NCBI RefSeq assembly: GCF_964340395.1
Contig: NC_135554.1
Location: 8,048,975 to 8,112,974 of the forward strand
From: Glandiceps talaboti
Taxonomy: Eukaryota > Hemichordata > Enteropneusta > Spengelidae
DNA length: 64,000 nt
Direction: 5' to 3'
Position numbers and translations under genes: made by a program. Shown here piece by piece: positions 43,541-56,585 of this stretch (positions are counted from its first letter, which is position 1; each line of letters begins with the position of its first letter). Under the pieces are notes generated by a model. That model was given only the letters and a program-made list of their open reading frames with translations. It was not told where the DNA came from and did no database searches.

Positions 43541-45329
43541 CTTCTTTCGGGGGGGGGCGGTAATAAGTATGGTCAGCATGCTCTTCTGGGTAGATGTATT
43601 CTTCCTTACATGCACAGTTATGATCATCAGATGCTGTGTTCTTTGTGTTGTGTTTAAGGATTTTGCAAGATAGGATATGAAGATTAATGCACTGAGACAA
43701 TAATTTATGATGATGTTTCATTTCGACGTGTCATGTCATGTCTAAACTGCTCATGCGTAAGTCGCTTCAGCGATATATAAACTTAACCACACAGTGTCCA
43801 CGCGAGATTACAGTGCTTTTCATTATCCATGTCGTTTAGAAACACATACAATAGCAATCTTTCTACATTTTTCGGTTATAATGCAATTTAATGAGTTACT
43901 AACACGAACAAGTCAGTTTCTCTTCGTTCACACTTCATTGACATTTTAGTCAATGTCATCATTACTTGTAGAATGGACTTTTACCACCGGATCTCCTTCT
44001 TTACAATGTTACTAATGTTTACAAAATTGTTCACTCTAGTAAACATAAGACCGTCACTTTTGCGATGATGCATCGTCGTGACAATTCATAACACAGAATC
44101 ATTTTAAGATTAACTTAGTCTATATAATGGACTCGTTAAATATGAACATTACTATACAGTGGATAAATCACACATTAGCCATATAGATATTCTGATACAA
44201 ATCATCAATGTTGCTCCTCAATGAATAGTTTATCTTTTAGATGATAGATTTCATCCCCTGGAGTCTCTCGAATTCAATCAGGAAAGCAAAATATACATAA
44301 GTAATTCACGGGTATCCATTTAATTTTGAATATGTCTTCTAGTGTTACAAAACATATGAAAAGTAAATGACGAGCTTTCCAATTCTATGTAGCTGTGCAC
44401 AGTTAGGCTTTTGATCTGTTGCTGGAGGGTAACAAGGCAACTCGTTACATGTCATCTTAAATTTGAAAGTCGATGTCCGCGATATAAGTTTTATATATCA
44501 TGCTGATGGCTATGTTGGGTTTCGAGAAACATTGTTGGTAGAAATCCGATAACTGCAGCTAAAAACATAGGATTTCTAGGGAGGCAGAACAACGCCATTC
44601 TAGCTGAATGACGTAAATATTATTCTAAGAGATTAACTGAATTGTACATGCGAAACCTTGGATATCAAAAAAATAGCTACAGGTGACCACTCTGATCATA
44701 CTAGACTAGTCATGGACGAAGTTGTCGTGACGTAAACGTCAAATGTATAATAAAGTCCATACTTATTGCTCGAATGCGTTCAACTTGCTTTACATGTGGC
44801 TGATAACCGGTGTTCTTCGAAGCTTATCGATGGTTTAAATTTACAAAAAGACGAGCAAGTGCAAATTCATCTTTTAAGCGGGCGATCAGCAAATTTGATT
44901 AGGGTAAGAATAGCATTGTTACACATAAGCTCGTTCGTATACACCAGCAAAAAAGATTTTTTTTAAATCGTTCCAGTACCAACTGAATTGTTTGAAACAA
45001 ATATAGCACACATGATGATATGTGACAAATCTACCTACACCTACTATCCTTAATTCATTAAGTCTATCAATAAGAAATTGTATACATCTCGTGACATACC
45101 ATTCAGAAATGTTATGATCTATATTGGGCTTCAATTACTAACCAAACGATAAGTAAGTGTAAAAGGTCATCTATCACTATTACTATAAAAAGCTTAATAC
45201 AATACACTCTACAATCAAGTGGTCTTAAACAAATAAATAGCTTTTTTAGATTTCCCATGAGGGTCGTATATAAGAGTTGGTGCCGGGCACAAACAATGGA
45301 TTGAAATATCACATGTTGCTACGGTTGTA

Positions 45330-45435
45330 GGACAAACGCCCCCTTGACAAAACGCCCCCGGACAACCCCCCCCCCCCCGGATAAAAAGCCCCCGTAGGAC
45401 AAATACCCCCTGTGCAAACGACCCCATAGGACTGT
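45330..45435. repeat. C-run tandem repeat (G-rich on minus strand)
   Basis: At least five C-runs of 4-14 are separated by short spacers of the form GGACAAA(C/T)(G/A). The units look like a degenerate ~16-18-bp minisatellite. Confidence 0.75.
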
Positions 45436-45960
45436 TGTTGCCTACGAATAGATATAAAAATATCTAGATTTTGGAAAGTACACTTTAAAGATGGTTTAAT
45501 CACGTTTATTTTATAACGTATCAATAGACAGATGTTCAAAAATGTTGAATTCGTCCAAATAGGGCATGATTTGGTTTTATCACTTTTATTGTGTTATTAC
45601 CAAAAGCGTGCTTATAAAGCTCGTAAGGCGTGCTTATAAAGCCGCTAGTGTGACCAAGAAAGGGGCATTTTGGGCGGCTTACTTAAAATACGCTTTTTAT
45701 CGCTTGTATTGTATCATTTATGAATGGACTGAAGCTGACCGGGGTGATGTTTAATTCGACCAAGAAATGTGTGATTTCGGGTGGTGTACTTATGTTAAAA
45801 AAAAACTCAAACACAGTCACTGTTATATACACCTACACATTGTATTTCGGACATTAGACTGAAATTTTGACGACAGTTAGTGAGCACACTAAGTGGGTTT
45901 AGGTTAGGATGGATATTGCTGAGCTGTTGTAGAAGATGTCGATAAGTTTCACGTTGTTTG
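45436..45960. other. non-coding gap between repeat block B and LINE fragment
   Basis: No gene is seen. A short duplicated motif GCGTGCTTATAAAG occurs at 45605 and 45628. Confidence 0.5.
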
Positions 45961-45964
45961 TTCG

Positions 45965-46510
45965 ATGAACCTGCACTTGCTCAATATTTTCTCTATGTGA
46001 ATACCCTAATATCCTGGTTTGAGAAGAGTTTCCTTTAACTCAATGTTAGGAAAACGAAGGAGATGTGCATGTTCATGGGACGGAAACATGACACATTTCT
46101 CTATCGATCTCTTACCATAAATGGAGAAGAAGTGGAGAAAGTACACATTTTTAAATATCTTCGTACGATCCTAGCTTCCAATCTAAGTTTTACAGATAAT
46201 GTAGATTATGTTTTTAAGAAAGTAAACCAGCACCTTTACCTGCTTCGCATGCTCAGTGATTTTAACGTAAGTAAGGATAGCATCAATGTATCGCTCACTA
46301 ACCGAAAGCGTTTTGACATTTAATATTGTGTCCTGTTATGGAAGATCTCAGTTAAAGACAGGACAAACTTGACATTAGTCCTCGGCGAGGTGGAAAAGAT
46401 TAATGCTTAACTTTTTTAAAAAGGCAAAAACAACTCTCCGAACTTTACCATCAGTCTTGTCAACGAAAAGCTAAGACCCATGGTACAATCTTATTTCATC
46501 GAAACAACAA
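45965..46510 (+). mobile_element. LINE (L2/CR1-type) RT 3' fragment, copy 1
   Basis: Reading-frame pieces give LAQYFLYVNTLISWFEKSFL, stop, LNV.K.KEMCMFMGRK, then TINGEEVEKV..FKYLRTILASNLSF and VNQHLYLLRMLSDFNVSKDS. This is the RT thumb and post-RT region of an L2-like element, close in sequence to 52725-53000. Stops interrupt the frame. Confidence 0.75.
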
Positions 46511-48973
46511 AAGAGGGGGAAACCAGTTTCAATTTAGTGTTTCTTGGCAACCGAGCGATAATCCAGGGACATGCGAAAATGAAATAATACTAAGAACCCA
46601 AAGTTACCACCAAATCCTGGAGTGGCGTTTCCTTTTAATTTCAGAATAGCTATCATATTACATCTATGAAACTCAAGTTTCAGTATACATTAAAATAGAA
46701 ATAGTTTGGTCATTGCCACATTGTTGGTTATTGACTATTGTTAGTAAGGCATGGACACTATGCGAATGAAAATAAATGTAGTTTATCTTAACAACATTAA
46801 CAAGAAATGAGACAGCACACTCCTAAGGCCTGACTTTCGAATATTTGTTGTGATATTTTACAGCTAATAGAAATATCGGCCCTCCTATTTACCCGTCCAA
46901 GTCTTTACTAAACAATCATACCTAGAAACGTTATTTCTGTGTGACTATTTAATTGATGAAAAACATATTTTTCTTTCAACGATTTCATATCAGATGTTAT
47001 GAGACGCACCGACAAAACTTAGTGCAATAGATCCACCTCGCCACCGCAACTATCACTCCCACCCCCAACGCCCACTACATATGTCACATAGAAAATCACG
47101 CTATGCTGTTCTAATAACATGTTCGGGTACACCAAGCATATGAGTTCAAATAGCCCATCCTAAATATTGTAAGAGCTGTACGTGTGCCAAAATAATGTCA
47201 ACACTTATAACATATGCCATGTCGCCAAAAAATAGTGACCTTGGATTAAGTTAAACTGCAACATATTGAATACCAGATGTTAGCAGACACACAGACTAAA
47301 ACCTAGTACAGTAGCCAACCCCTCACCCCCCCCCCTCACCTCAACCCCCGTTGGGGGTTTACAAACGATAACGCATATCTGAGTGTTAAAAACAAAATTT
47401 TATATTGTTATAATAACTTAATCGAATGCACCTATGGTGTAAACTGCTTTGAGTCTAAATAACCAATGCTAAATATTCCAAGAGCCAAATCTGTGTCAAA
47501 TGTCAAAACTTTCATAATATCCGCCGTCGCCCAAAATAATGCCATTGGCTGATACTCTACACAGTTGAGACGTATGACATATAGTATATATGTACCGTAA
47601 CTATAGTAACTATAGTTTTTTTTTATTGAGAGTGTTTTGTACATTCACAATGGAAACATATTTTAATCATTGAAAGTGTATTTTAATTAGTAATTTCACG
47701 CATTAAACAACTTAATCGCAATAAGCCTAAAAATGAGATTGTGGTTAGTATGATTTGGTTATTGTTCTTGACAAAATCTAACTATATGAGATCAACTGCA
47801 CTTATGAACATGGTTCGATCTGTTTTTGTTATGTGTGATGTTCAGTAATTGTATATATTTCCGGTTTCCCATGTTTTTATTTGTACTGGTATTCCTAGCC
47901 TCGTACGACAAAGAAGCGAATATAACAAGTTTCAATTGTCAGTTCAGAATATAAAGGATGCAAATACAGTTATTTCGTCATCAACATTTAATTGAATTCA
48001 TGTGGCCATATTCTTTACAAACAAGCGAGAAGAAAATTCTTTTACAAATGTGCCATCATTGTTTCTGATTGGAACGAGCCTCGAGAAACTCTGGTCATTG
48101 TGTGACCTCGGGGTTAGCCATGAGGGTCAGTGAAGATTTAAATTTCCAATTCAAATAGATTGTCCTGGAGATATATTAACGACATGCCTTTATGTTGACT
48201 TTCATATCAATTGCGCCCGGTTTGTTTGCTGGTCTGGTCAAATCTAACTGAGCCCCTGTGGAGCCTTTTCGAGGTGATTATAGAGTTTAATATAAACCTA
48301 CCGTAACTATAGTCATTTCTATTGCGAGTGGTCTTTCTGGGCGCATTAAACTTGTATAATGACAACTTTTGTCCATTACTTTTACATATCATACTGATAC
48401 ATGACAACGTTTTCAATGTGAACCTCTCAAAAGAAGTGCATGATAGAAAACATACCATGCATGTCACACTTAGCAAACATTACCAGATTCTCATAATGTC
48501 TGTTTTAATCTCCTTGCTCTCAAGTTAGTCGATCATTGAAGTATATATGCATACAATGGACACCGTCTCACTTCGATTCATATAATATAACCGTGTATTC
48601 ATGTTTCCTGTGTAATTATCTTTAAAGATGTTTTGTTCCGCTACATCTTAATCATTGAAAGTGATCAGTTTCATCTATACTTTATTACCATGTTTTAATT
48701 TCCAAGTGTCATGTCACGTCTACCAAATTACCAAGGCCTGACATTGTATTATAGGTACAATATCAACTTTGTGATATTATAGAGCTAAGAGAGATACGGG
48801 TACATTTACTGGTCCAGGTTATACATCGTCTCAATGCCTATGTAAAAGAAAGTATTTGTGGAAGAAGGAAACATACGCTTTATTACTCTGTGAATATTTC
48901 ATGAAAAATATATGCATGGAAAATAGTGGATGGCAGATGTTAGCGGACGCACGAACAGAATTCAGTGCAATAG

Positions 48974-48974
<1 letters not shown>

Positions 48975-49027
<53 letters not shown>

Positions 49028-49060
49028 CACACACACACACACACATACATACACACACAC
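48975..49060. repeat. (AAC)n then (AC)n microsatellite
   Basis: About 17 AAC triplets followed by AC dinucleotides. At the homologous place in copy B (42283-42318) there is a C-run plus (AC)n. Confidence 0.95.
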
Positions 49061-51189
49061 CTCAGCTCAATCCCAAATGGTGAGGCTTAAAACATATCTC
49101 ACTGAAAAAAACACAATTCCACATTCCAATGTCCATATAATTCGCTATTATATAGGAACATGCTTTTAACGTTGTAGGTTCTGAATTTACTTGGGATAGT
49201 ATTCTTTTTTGCTGTTGAAGATGCTGTTGAACATTGTATAAGCATCAATGGCTAGTATTGTTCGTCTGTTTATATATTTTTCATTATCAAGTAGGCTTCC
49301 CAAGAATTTACATTTTTTTCATTTTTCGCCTCTGCACTTGATATTGTATTCTTCAGTCTTTGATTCATTTACATTTCCGCAGCTCCTCAAGTATGCTAGG
49401 AATGTTGATCTCGTTTTATGTTATTTTATATTCAAAGTTTCGCTGTGGATGCCAATGTGATGTCGTTAGCACATTTAGGATTTGTTTTCAAAGTAACTGT
49501 ATATTTCGGGGGGGGGGGGGTTGTCTCCAATAAGTATGGTCAGTATGCTCTTCTGAGTAGATGTATTCTTGCTTGCATGCATAGTTATGATCATCAGATC
49601 ATATCATTTCTTATGATATTTATTGAGCTTCAGTTACTACTTAAACAAAAAATAAGTGAAAAAGCTCATTTACCACTATAACTATAACAATGTCATTAAG
49701 CTTAATACAATATATTCTACAATCAAAGGGTTTAAAACAAATGGATAGACTTTCAAAGTAACTACTTTCTTAAGTTTTAAATTTCCCATGAGGGTCGTAT
49801 ATTACAGTTGGTGGGCACAAGCAATTGGCACAAACAAACAGATGCTGTGTTCTTTGTGTTTAAGGATCTTGCAATATAGAATATGACGAGCACTGCACTA
49901 ATTATTTATGATGTTTCATTTCAAAGTGTCACGTCATGTCTAACCTGCGCATGCGTAAGTCGCTTCAAAGATATATAAACTTAACCACTCAGTGTCCACG
50001 CGAGATCACACTTCATGTACATTTTTTGTTGATGTGATGGTTACTTTCAGAAAGGACTTTTAGCGTACCGAATCTGCTTCTTTACAAGGTTACTAAAGTA
50101 TTCATAATTATTCACACGAGTAAACATAAGACCGTCACTTTTGCGATGATGCATCGTCGTGACAATTCATAGCACAGAATCTTTTTCTTAGATTAACTTA
50201 GTCAATATGATGAACTCGTTAAATATGAACACTACCATTAAGTGGAGAAATCACAAACTGTCCGTATAGATATATATAGATATAGATAAAGGAAGGGTTT
50301 CTGAGAAAATGTTTAAATATGTCGACACAGGAAAGAGTGTCTGAGTGGCTCAAATTCAATCAGGAAAGCACTAATAAAAATAAGTAATTCACTGGTAACC
50401 ATTTAATTTACATATGAAAAGTAAATGATGAGCTTTCCAATTCTACGTAGCTGTGCACAGTTAGGCTTTTGATTTATTGCCGAAATGTAAATAGTTACTG
50501 TAATGCGTATGTAGGTCTTGGAGCTCTAATTCGAATAATCATTAATTTTAATTTGTAATGCACCTAGGTGGTAAACGTTTATTGCAGATACGAATTAAGA
50601 GATTGTTTGAGCCAACAAAAATGATCAATACTACATGTAGGTGTGAGATCATCTTATTATTAACTTATTAAAATCATGTTAAATTGGTTTGATATACATT
50701 TTGTTTGAACTAGCTGGATAATAAAATCATCACAAGAATATGACATTAGAAGATAATAAATACCCAAGTTCATTAGATTAATGGACAAGTCATACAGACA
50801 CGGGGTATGCCATCTCTGTTGATCAGTTATACATATGACTATAACCTTAATGGGTTTGTCATTATTCATTTATTAGTCATCACAGGAAACGTGGTTTACA
50901 GCTCACAACATAAATATGAACAATATACACAGAACCCCTGAAAAGGGCAAATAAAAAAAAACACTTAACACACGATTACAACTTAGCATCGATTTAACAC
51001 GACAACTCGTTACATGTCACCTCAAATTTAAAAGTCGACGTCCGCGATATACGCTGCTCATATCATGCTGATGGCTATGTCAGGCTTCGAGAAACATTGC
51101 TGGTAAAAAATTGACGATCGCAGCTAAACACTTGATTTATATGGAGGCCAAACAAGTCCAATATCGATACCATTCTGGCTCAATGACAT

Positions 51190-51542
51190 ATAATCTTCTT
51201 CTTCCTCTTCTTTGACTATCAGCTTCTGATGTAATGATAAGGTAAATACTATGCTATTGTATCATCTGCAAACAGGCGTACAGTGGAGTTCACAGCCTAC
51301 GTGTATGTCGTTAATGTAGAATAGGAACAGTGACGGTCCCAATACAGACCCATGTGGGACCCCTGATTCAACTGCTATAGTGTCTGATGATTCACCATCT
51401 GTGACAACTATTTGGGTACGATGAAGCAGGAAAGACTGTATCCAATTTAGGGTTTTACCTCTTATACCAAAGTGATGTAACTTAAGTATCAACAGATTGT
51501 GACTGACTCTGTCGAAGGCCTTGGAAAAGTCCATAACTAGAA
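51190..51542 (-). mobile_element. LINE reverse transcriptase fragment nested in repeat block C
   Basis: On the minus strand, 51534-51262 encodes MDFSKAFDRVSHNLLILKLH, then GIRGKTLNWIQSFL, ESGVPHGSVLGPSLF and YINDI, a clear Jockey/CR1-type RT palm. The following FADD motif (VRLFADDT) is present about 51290-51260 but in a shifted frame. In blocks A and B the sequence runs uninterrupted across this point, so it is an insertion. Confidence 0.85.
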
Positions 51543-52164
51543 CATTCTAAGAGATTAACTGAATTATACATGCGAAACCCTGGATACCTAACAAATAGCG
51601 ACTGATGGCTATTCTGACTCATACTAAACTAAACCTGGACGCGCGCAAGTTGTCGTGACGTAAAACGTCAATATATAAAGTCCCTACTTACTGCTCGAAT
51701 GCGTACAACTTGCCTTGCGCATGGCTGATAAGCCGTGTACTTCTAAGCTAACCGGTGACTTAAATTCACAAAGCAAAATTTTTGTTTTTGTATAAATCGT
51801 TCCAGTAGCAAATAACTTGTAGCAAATGACTTGTTTGAAACATGTACTGGCAGGTAAGAAACCTACATACTATCCTTAATTCATTAAGTCTACCCTCAAA
51901 GAAATGTATTCGGCTCATGACATACCAGTTAATTTCTTATGATATTTATTGAGCTTCAGTTACTACTTAAACAATAAATAAGCGGAAAGCTCATTTACGA
52001 CTATTACTATAACAATGTCATCAAGCTTAGTACAATATAGTCAACAACCAAATGGTATAAAACAAATGGATAGACTTTCAAAGTAGCTACTTTCTAAGTT
52101 TTAAATTTCCCATGAGGGTCGTATATTACAGTTGGTGGGCACAAACAATTGATTGAAATATTAC

Positions 52165-53170
52165 GTATAGATGTTGAGGCATTACTTTACAGACCCAAAG
52201 AAACCAGGTGAAAATATGATGAACTATTTTATATCGATAGCCCTGACTTCAATTCTGTGTAAATACATGGAGATAATTGTTTGTAACAACCTTACTGCGT
52301 CTATTGCCAATCATATGGAGCCGTTACAAATTTCATATAAGGCCAAAGGTGGGACGTAGGGGGTGGAATATGCAGCCTTGACATTTGTTGACTTAGCCTC
52401 ACGCCATTTAGATTGTTCTGGCACTTCTGTATTCAATACCATTCAGTCAAATGTACTTTTGACACGCTTACTTGGTGTGCAAACCAACACGGGGTTAATA
52501 CTCTCGAACAAAGCCTTCTTAAGCAATCGGCCTCGGCGCGGTAATGTGTAAGGACATTTCTCCAACGAATTAGTGCTAAATACGGGGGATCCTCAGGGAT
52601 GTGTTTTGTCCCCCGTCCTTTTCTCTGTGTATACGAACGAACTTATATGTAATAATGTTATTTGTACCATAATAACATTTTCTGATGACGCGGCACTGGG
52701 CGCCCGCTTAAAAGATGAACTTGTACTTGCTCAATATTTTCTCTATGTGAATACCCTTATATCCTGGTTTGAGAAGAGTTTCCTTTAACTCAATGTTAGG
52801 AAAATGAAGGAGATATGCATGTACAGAAACAAGACACATCCCTTTGTCAATTTATTACCATAAATGGAGAAGAAGTGAAGAAAGTATATACTATTAAAAA
52901 TCTTTATACCATCCTACCTTCCAATCTAAGTTTTACAGATAATGTAGATTATGTTTTTGAAAGAAAGCAAAACAACACTTTTATCTGCTTCGCATGCTCA
53001 ACTCTCCGAACTCTACTATCAGTCACTGAAACGAAAAGCTATTCAAATTGTCAAAGATCAATCACTTACACTTTATTCTCAGTTCCAAACTCTACTGTTA
53101 GTTCGGCCACTCAAAGTTGCATTCCATCAGTTATTTACATTTTAAACTCTGGATTCAATGAATTGTAATA
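52165..53170 (+). mobile_element. LINE (L2/CR1-type) RT fragment, copy 2
   Basis: Successive frames give ISIALTSILCKYMEIIVCNN (RT fingers), ALTFVDLASRHLD, FNTIQSNVLLTRLL, NTGDPQGCVLSPVLFSVYTN, then FSDDAALGARLKDELVLAQY. The catalytic FADD appears as FSDD. A C-terminal segment includes LSELYYQSLKRKAIQIV and a final IPSVIYILNSG. Several stops and shifts; inactive. It starts directly after repeat block C, and copy 1 stands in the same relation to block B. Confidence 0.85.
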
Positions 53171-53454
53171 ACTGTGATAGGATTTTAGCCTGGCATATAT
53201 TTTTATAGATGTACGTGGTATTATCGTACACTTGTCTGTTTGAAACTTTAATAGCATTTAATTTGTCTACTGGGATATCTGAGATATTAAAAGGAAATTT
53301 TTCCGGTATATGTTTTAGTTTAAAGGACAGTAAATGCTTTGAATTGAATAGATTTTTGAAGGAGAATGGTGTGTTTGTCTTTATAGAGTACATGGTCTCA
53401 CGGATTAAACTAAACATTAAATAGCGCCCAGTATTACAACACAAATGTAAAACA

Positions 53455-53920
53455 AGAAAGGCAATAAAATAAAATAAAATAAAATTTAAAATGAAAATGA
53501 AAATGAAAATGAAAAAATAAAGTAAAAGAAACACAGATTCCAGTAGCAAATGAATTGTGGCTAAGGCAGGTGTGAACAAATATGTCATACATGATGATAG
53601 GTGAGAAATGTGTCTAGTTAATAAGCTACTGTCATTAATTCATTATTAAGTCAATCAAACGAAAGTGTATTCGTCTCGCGACATATCATTCTGTTAGATT
53701 TTAATCTTGAAAGAAATTAGCTTGGCCTCAATTACTAGTAAAATTAAACAATAATTAATTATAATAGCTATCAATATGTATACAATAAAACCCAGAATCA
53801 TGTGCCCGAAAATAAAATGGATATCCTTTCAAAGTAGCTTTCTGGTGAAGTTTTAAATTTCCCACGAGACACATGTGTCACAGTTGGTGTGAACAAAATA
53901 ATGGAAGTGTTCGTTGTGAC
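53455..53920. repeat. fourth partial copy of the block B/C end segment
   Basis: After an (AAAAT)n/(AAAATG)n run (53468-53520), 53530-53900 matches 44965-45280 and 51800-52140 (ATTCCAGTAGCAAATGAATTG, TTAATTCATTA.TAAGTC, TTTCAAAGTAGCT..TTTTAAATTTCCCA.GAG). Confidence 0.65.
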
Positions 53921-54383
53921 ATTAGTTTATAGGCTTTTGAAGCAGAAATGTGTTTTTCTCATTATATTAAAGTACATTACTTCAGGGATTAAATTTAATG
54001 GCAGGACTCCGAGTATTATAACACAAATAAAACAATACAAAGCAAAAACTACAAGCCAATTCGGGTGAGGGTAAATGCTGTGACTGCAAAGAGAAGGCAG
54101 GTTTGAAGAAGAGTATACTTTTTATATAAAAACCGAAAACGTAGTTTTCCGAGGGAAACCATTCCATGTTATACAGGGTTTCACAAACAAAGCACAACCA
54201 ATGTTTCAACAAATCTATGACCGTGTCACAATACACCACGTAACTGCCATTAGGCTTTGGAATGTAAAGAGTGCCGTGTGCTCTTATACTATGGTATGCC
54301 AACACTTTGAGTTTCCAAGACGACAAAGACTCTCAAAACTATTACCTGAGGAGTTGTCTCATACGATCTAAGTGATTGAAAGT

Positions 54384-55140
54384 TCAGATAATTTCTTGTA
54401 GATATTTGTCCAACGAATAAATACAAATTGATATCTCGTGAATATTAATAATTCGAACATATCCATTACATAATCTAATGTCTAATCCAATACATTTAAA
54501 TACATTATTCATACTTTGGTTTAGACCTAGTATGAACTTTTTCGACTGCTTGACATATCTTTGAATTTCTACAGTCGAAGAACCACATGCACTGTGTCCA
54601 TATATCGTGTTAAAATCACCAGGAAAATAAAACCCAGATTCATCCATAAACTTGTCTCTATAAAAATCTATTTCATAGCGCGCTAGCATCTATATATAAC
54701 TCTAGTGTATGAATTAAACTAGCACTAGAAGAACCGTTCGACCGCTGTTGTCGTCATCTTTCTCCATGTTCATTTTACACCTAATGGTTTCTTCAGTGGT
54801 TGCGACTAACACGTTCGTCAGTGTTTGCAAACTGATACAGTTTCTGTTAGACTGTAAGATACGTCGTGACGTTTCGCCCTCACCGGCCACTAGGGGTTGG
54901 CCGATGGTTGAGGGCGCACCGTCACGGCGTACCTTACAGACTAAGTTTCTGTTGGATCTCAAATGAATGAGTAATTACCTGCAAATAGCGAACTTCGTCT
55001 TCATCCAGTTTTCTAATGGGTCCAGCGAATCTCATCTGTATATTTTTCACAGTAGTGGTTGATACGCTGAATTTTCTTGCTGTGATGGCAATAACGCCTC
55101 TTGGCATTTGTCTAGTTATGTACATCCACACCATAGCCTT
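54384..55140 (-). pseudogene. decayed DDE (Tc1/mariner-superfamily-like) transposase, split by a MITE
   Basis: On the minus strand, 55134-54990 encodes a helix-turn-helix-like segment (MPRGVIAITARKFSVSTTTV, then KNI.MRF). After the MITE at 54848-54943, 54689-54500 encodes YRDKFMDESGFYFPGDFNTI, YGHS and a VEIQRYVKQSKKF segment. The latter resembles the D-E-S/C-G-F...YGHS...VEI.RY block of IS630/Tc1-type DDE transposases. Frames are broken and terminal repeats were not found. The family call is tentative. Confidence 0.45.
54848..54943. mobile_element. palindromic MITE with 9-bp target duplication
   Basis: The left end TAGACTGTAAGATACGTCGT and the right end ...CGTACCTTACAGACTA are inverted repeats with arms of about 40 bp meeting at CGGCCACTAGGGGTTGGCCG. 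The direct repeat AGTTTCTGT lies at 54839-54847 and 54944-54952. No coding capacity. Confidence 0.78.
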
Positions 55141-55149
55141 TGAGTGCTT

Positions 55150-56585
55150 TGCTTATACGGCTTCGTTCGTCGACGTCTATCACCTCACTGCAATCGTATT
55201 ATAACCCATTCCTATTGATCATAGTAATATGTTGTGTCTCAAAGTACATTTCAATGGCATTTCAATTCACACTTGCTGTAATGTGTATTTGTACGTGTCC
55301 TTTGTTTCTACTTCTACGGCATGTATGGTCATGACCAGCTAACGACGTATCTCATCAACAGCGCCGTAGACATGTTACTTTCTAACCTTATGTGTTAAAC
55401 CATATATTAAATAGTTCAGTTGTTCGATTGTATACTACACAGCTAGATTGTTTTCCTGCTTCAAATTCATTCAGCTATCGCCAGTGAATTTTTCTACATG
55501 TATGTTGAATTTTATATCGTTCAGTTGGTTGCTTGGTTATGATCGATGGTATATTATAGCTAAAATACAATGATGTAGGCTTGCATTGGTGTTTCACTAA
55601 TCATTGGGCATTAGGTTTTTGACACAAATTCACTGTGCGTTAAACTGGCTTCTAATGCAAATATTACACATGGAATTGATGATTTCAATGGCTGCAATTG
55701 TTTATTTTCTAACTGATAATCAATATTTCAACTTTACTACTCTTACATCCTCACTGTGTACGGCCTATATTTTTTTGAAGAAGTTGTCTGCTGTTATGTA
55801 TTAAATGTCATGTCACATGAGTGAAACACCAAGCCTACATCATTTTAGTTGTAGGTAGTTTGGTTTCTACTACGCGTACGTTCATTGATCGTCGGGGTTT
55901 CTAGAAAACATACGCGTTAAACGTTATATCGTTCAGCTCTTTCACTATTAATTTATTCATTCATTAAATTAGCTTTTCATTCAAATATAATTTCGTGTTT
56001 TGTCTTCTTTTTTTAGAATCATCTCCATGTAATAGTTGGAGTAGTGTACACAAGCCGCTATTAATGTATTTGTTCACAATATAATAGTCTCGCGCATTTA
56101 ATATAATTGCTATTATTTGTTGAGATATGCATTATAAAATATTCACCTGCTATGATCAAATAAATAAACAAGATTTGTCTTAAATGTGTATAGGGGAGAA
56201 ATGGCCATGTCTTCATGGTATGTGTAACGCACACTCTCCTCGGAACAACAGCACACGTCCACTCCTTAGAGCTGCAGGCGACCAAATGAATTAGTTACAT
56301 CACAATTTCTTACTTCTCTGTGGTTACACCTGAAACAAATTGAAAACAAAAACAGTGTGCGTACAGAACTCCACTTCTTGTAACATATGAGTCAATATCA
56401 AACAAAAAACAATTGTTAACGTTATTATGCGGCAATTTCAAATTAAAACAAGGGAATGGTAAAATATATGATGACTTTGTTTTTAATCACTCCCTTCATG
56501 ATGACCAGAAAGGGTATTATTTCTCAAAAAGGTCGATTGCTACTTCAACAAATTACATGTCACATGTTTTGTATAACACTCACAG
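55150..56585. other. non-coding sequence upstream of HYR exons
   Basis: I see no convincing exon. 56450-56585 is a diverged version of the sequence preceding HYR exons 2-4 (CACTCCCTTCATGATG.CCAGAAAGGGTAT), so it belongs to the amplified unit. Confidence 0.5.

Larger units (their letters stand above)
39380..45310. repeat. long composite repeat, copy B
   Basis: It aligns in pieces with copy A and in order with copy C. Examples: TTCCTAGCCTCGTAC (40287 = 47892), GGAACGAGCCTCGAGAA (40481 = 48073), ACATCAACC/CTCAGC with (AC)n (42300 = 49040), GTGATGTCGTTAGCA (43499 = 49457) and the CCCATGAGGGTCGTATAT end (45256 = 52110). It carries degenerate antisense LINE sequence and short microsatellites, and no intact gene. 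Confidence 0.7.
46640..52165. repeat. long composite repeat, copy C
   Basis: 46650-46800 matches 21865-22030 (copy A). 47640-48250 matches 40020-40690 (copy B). 48280-48840 matches 41570-42130. 49910-50240 matches 43710-44160. 50990-51190 matches 44440-44600. 51540-52165 matches 44620-45310. It is interrupted at 51190-51540 by a LINE fragment. Confidence 0.7.

Noticed and set aside
53142-53588. 148-codon minus-strand frame
   Set aside because: It spans the LINE 3' end and an A-rich pentamer repeat read as Phe/Ile/Leu; no protein signature.
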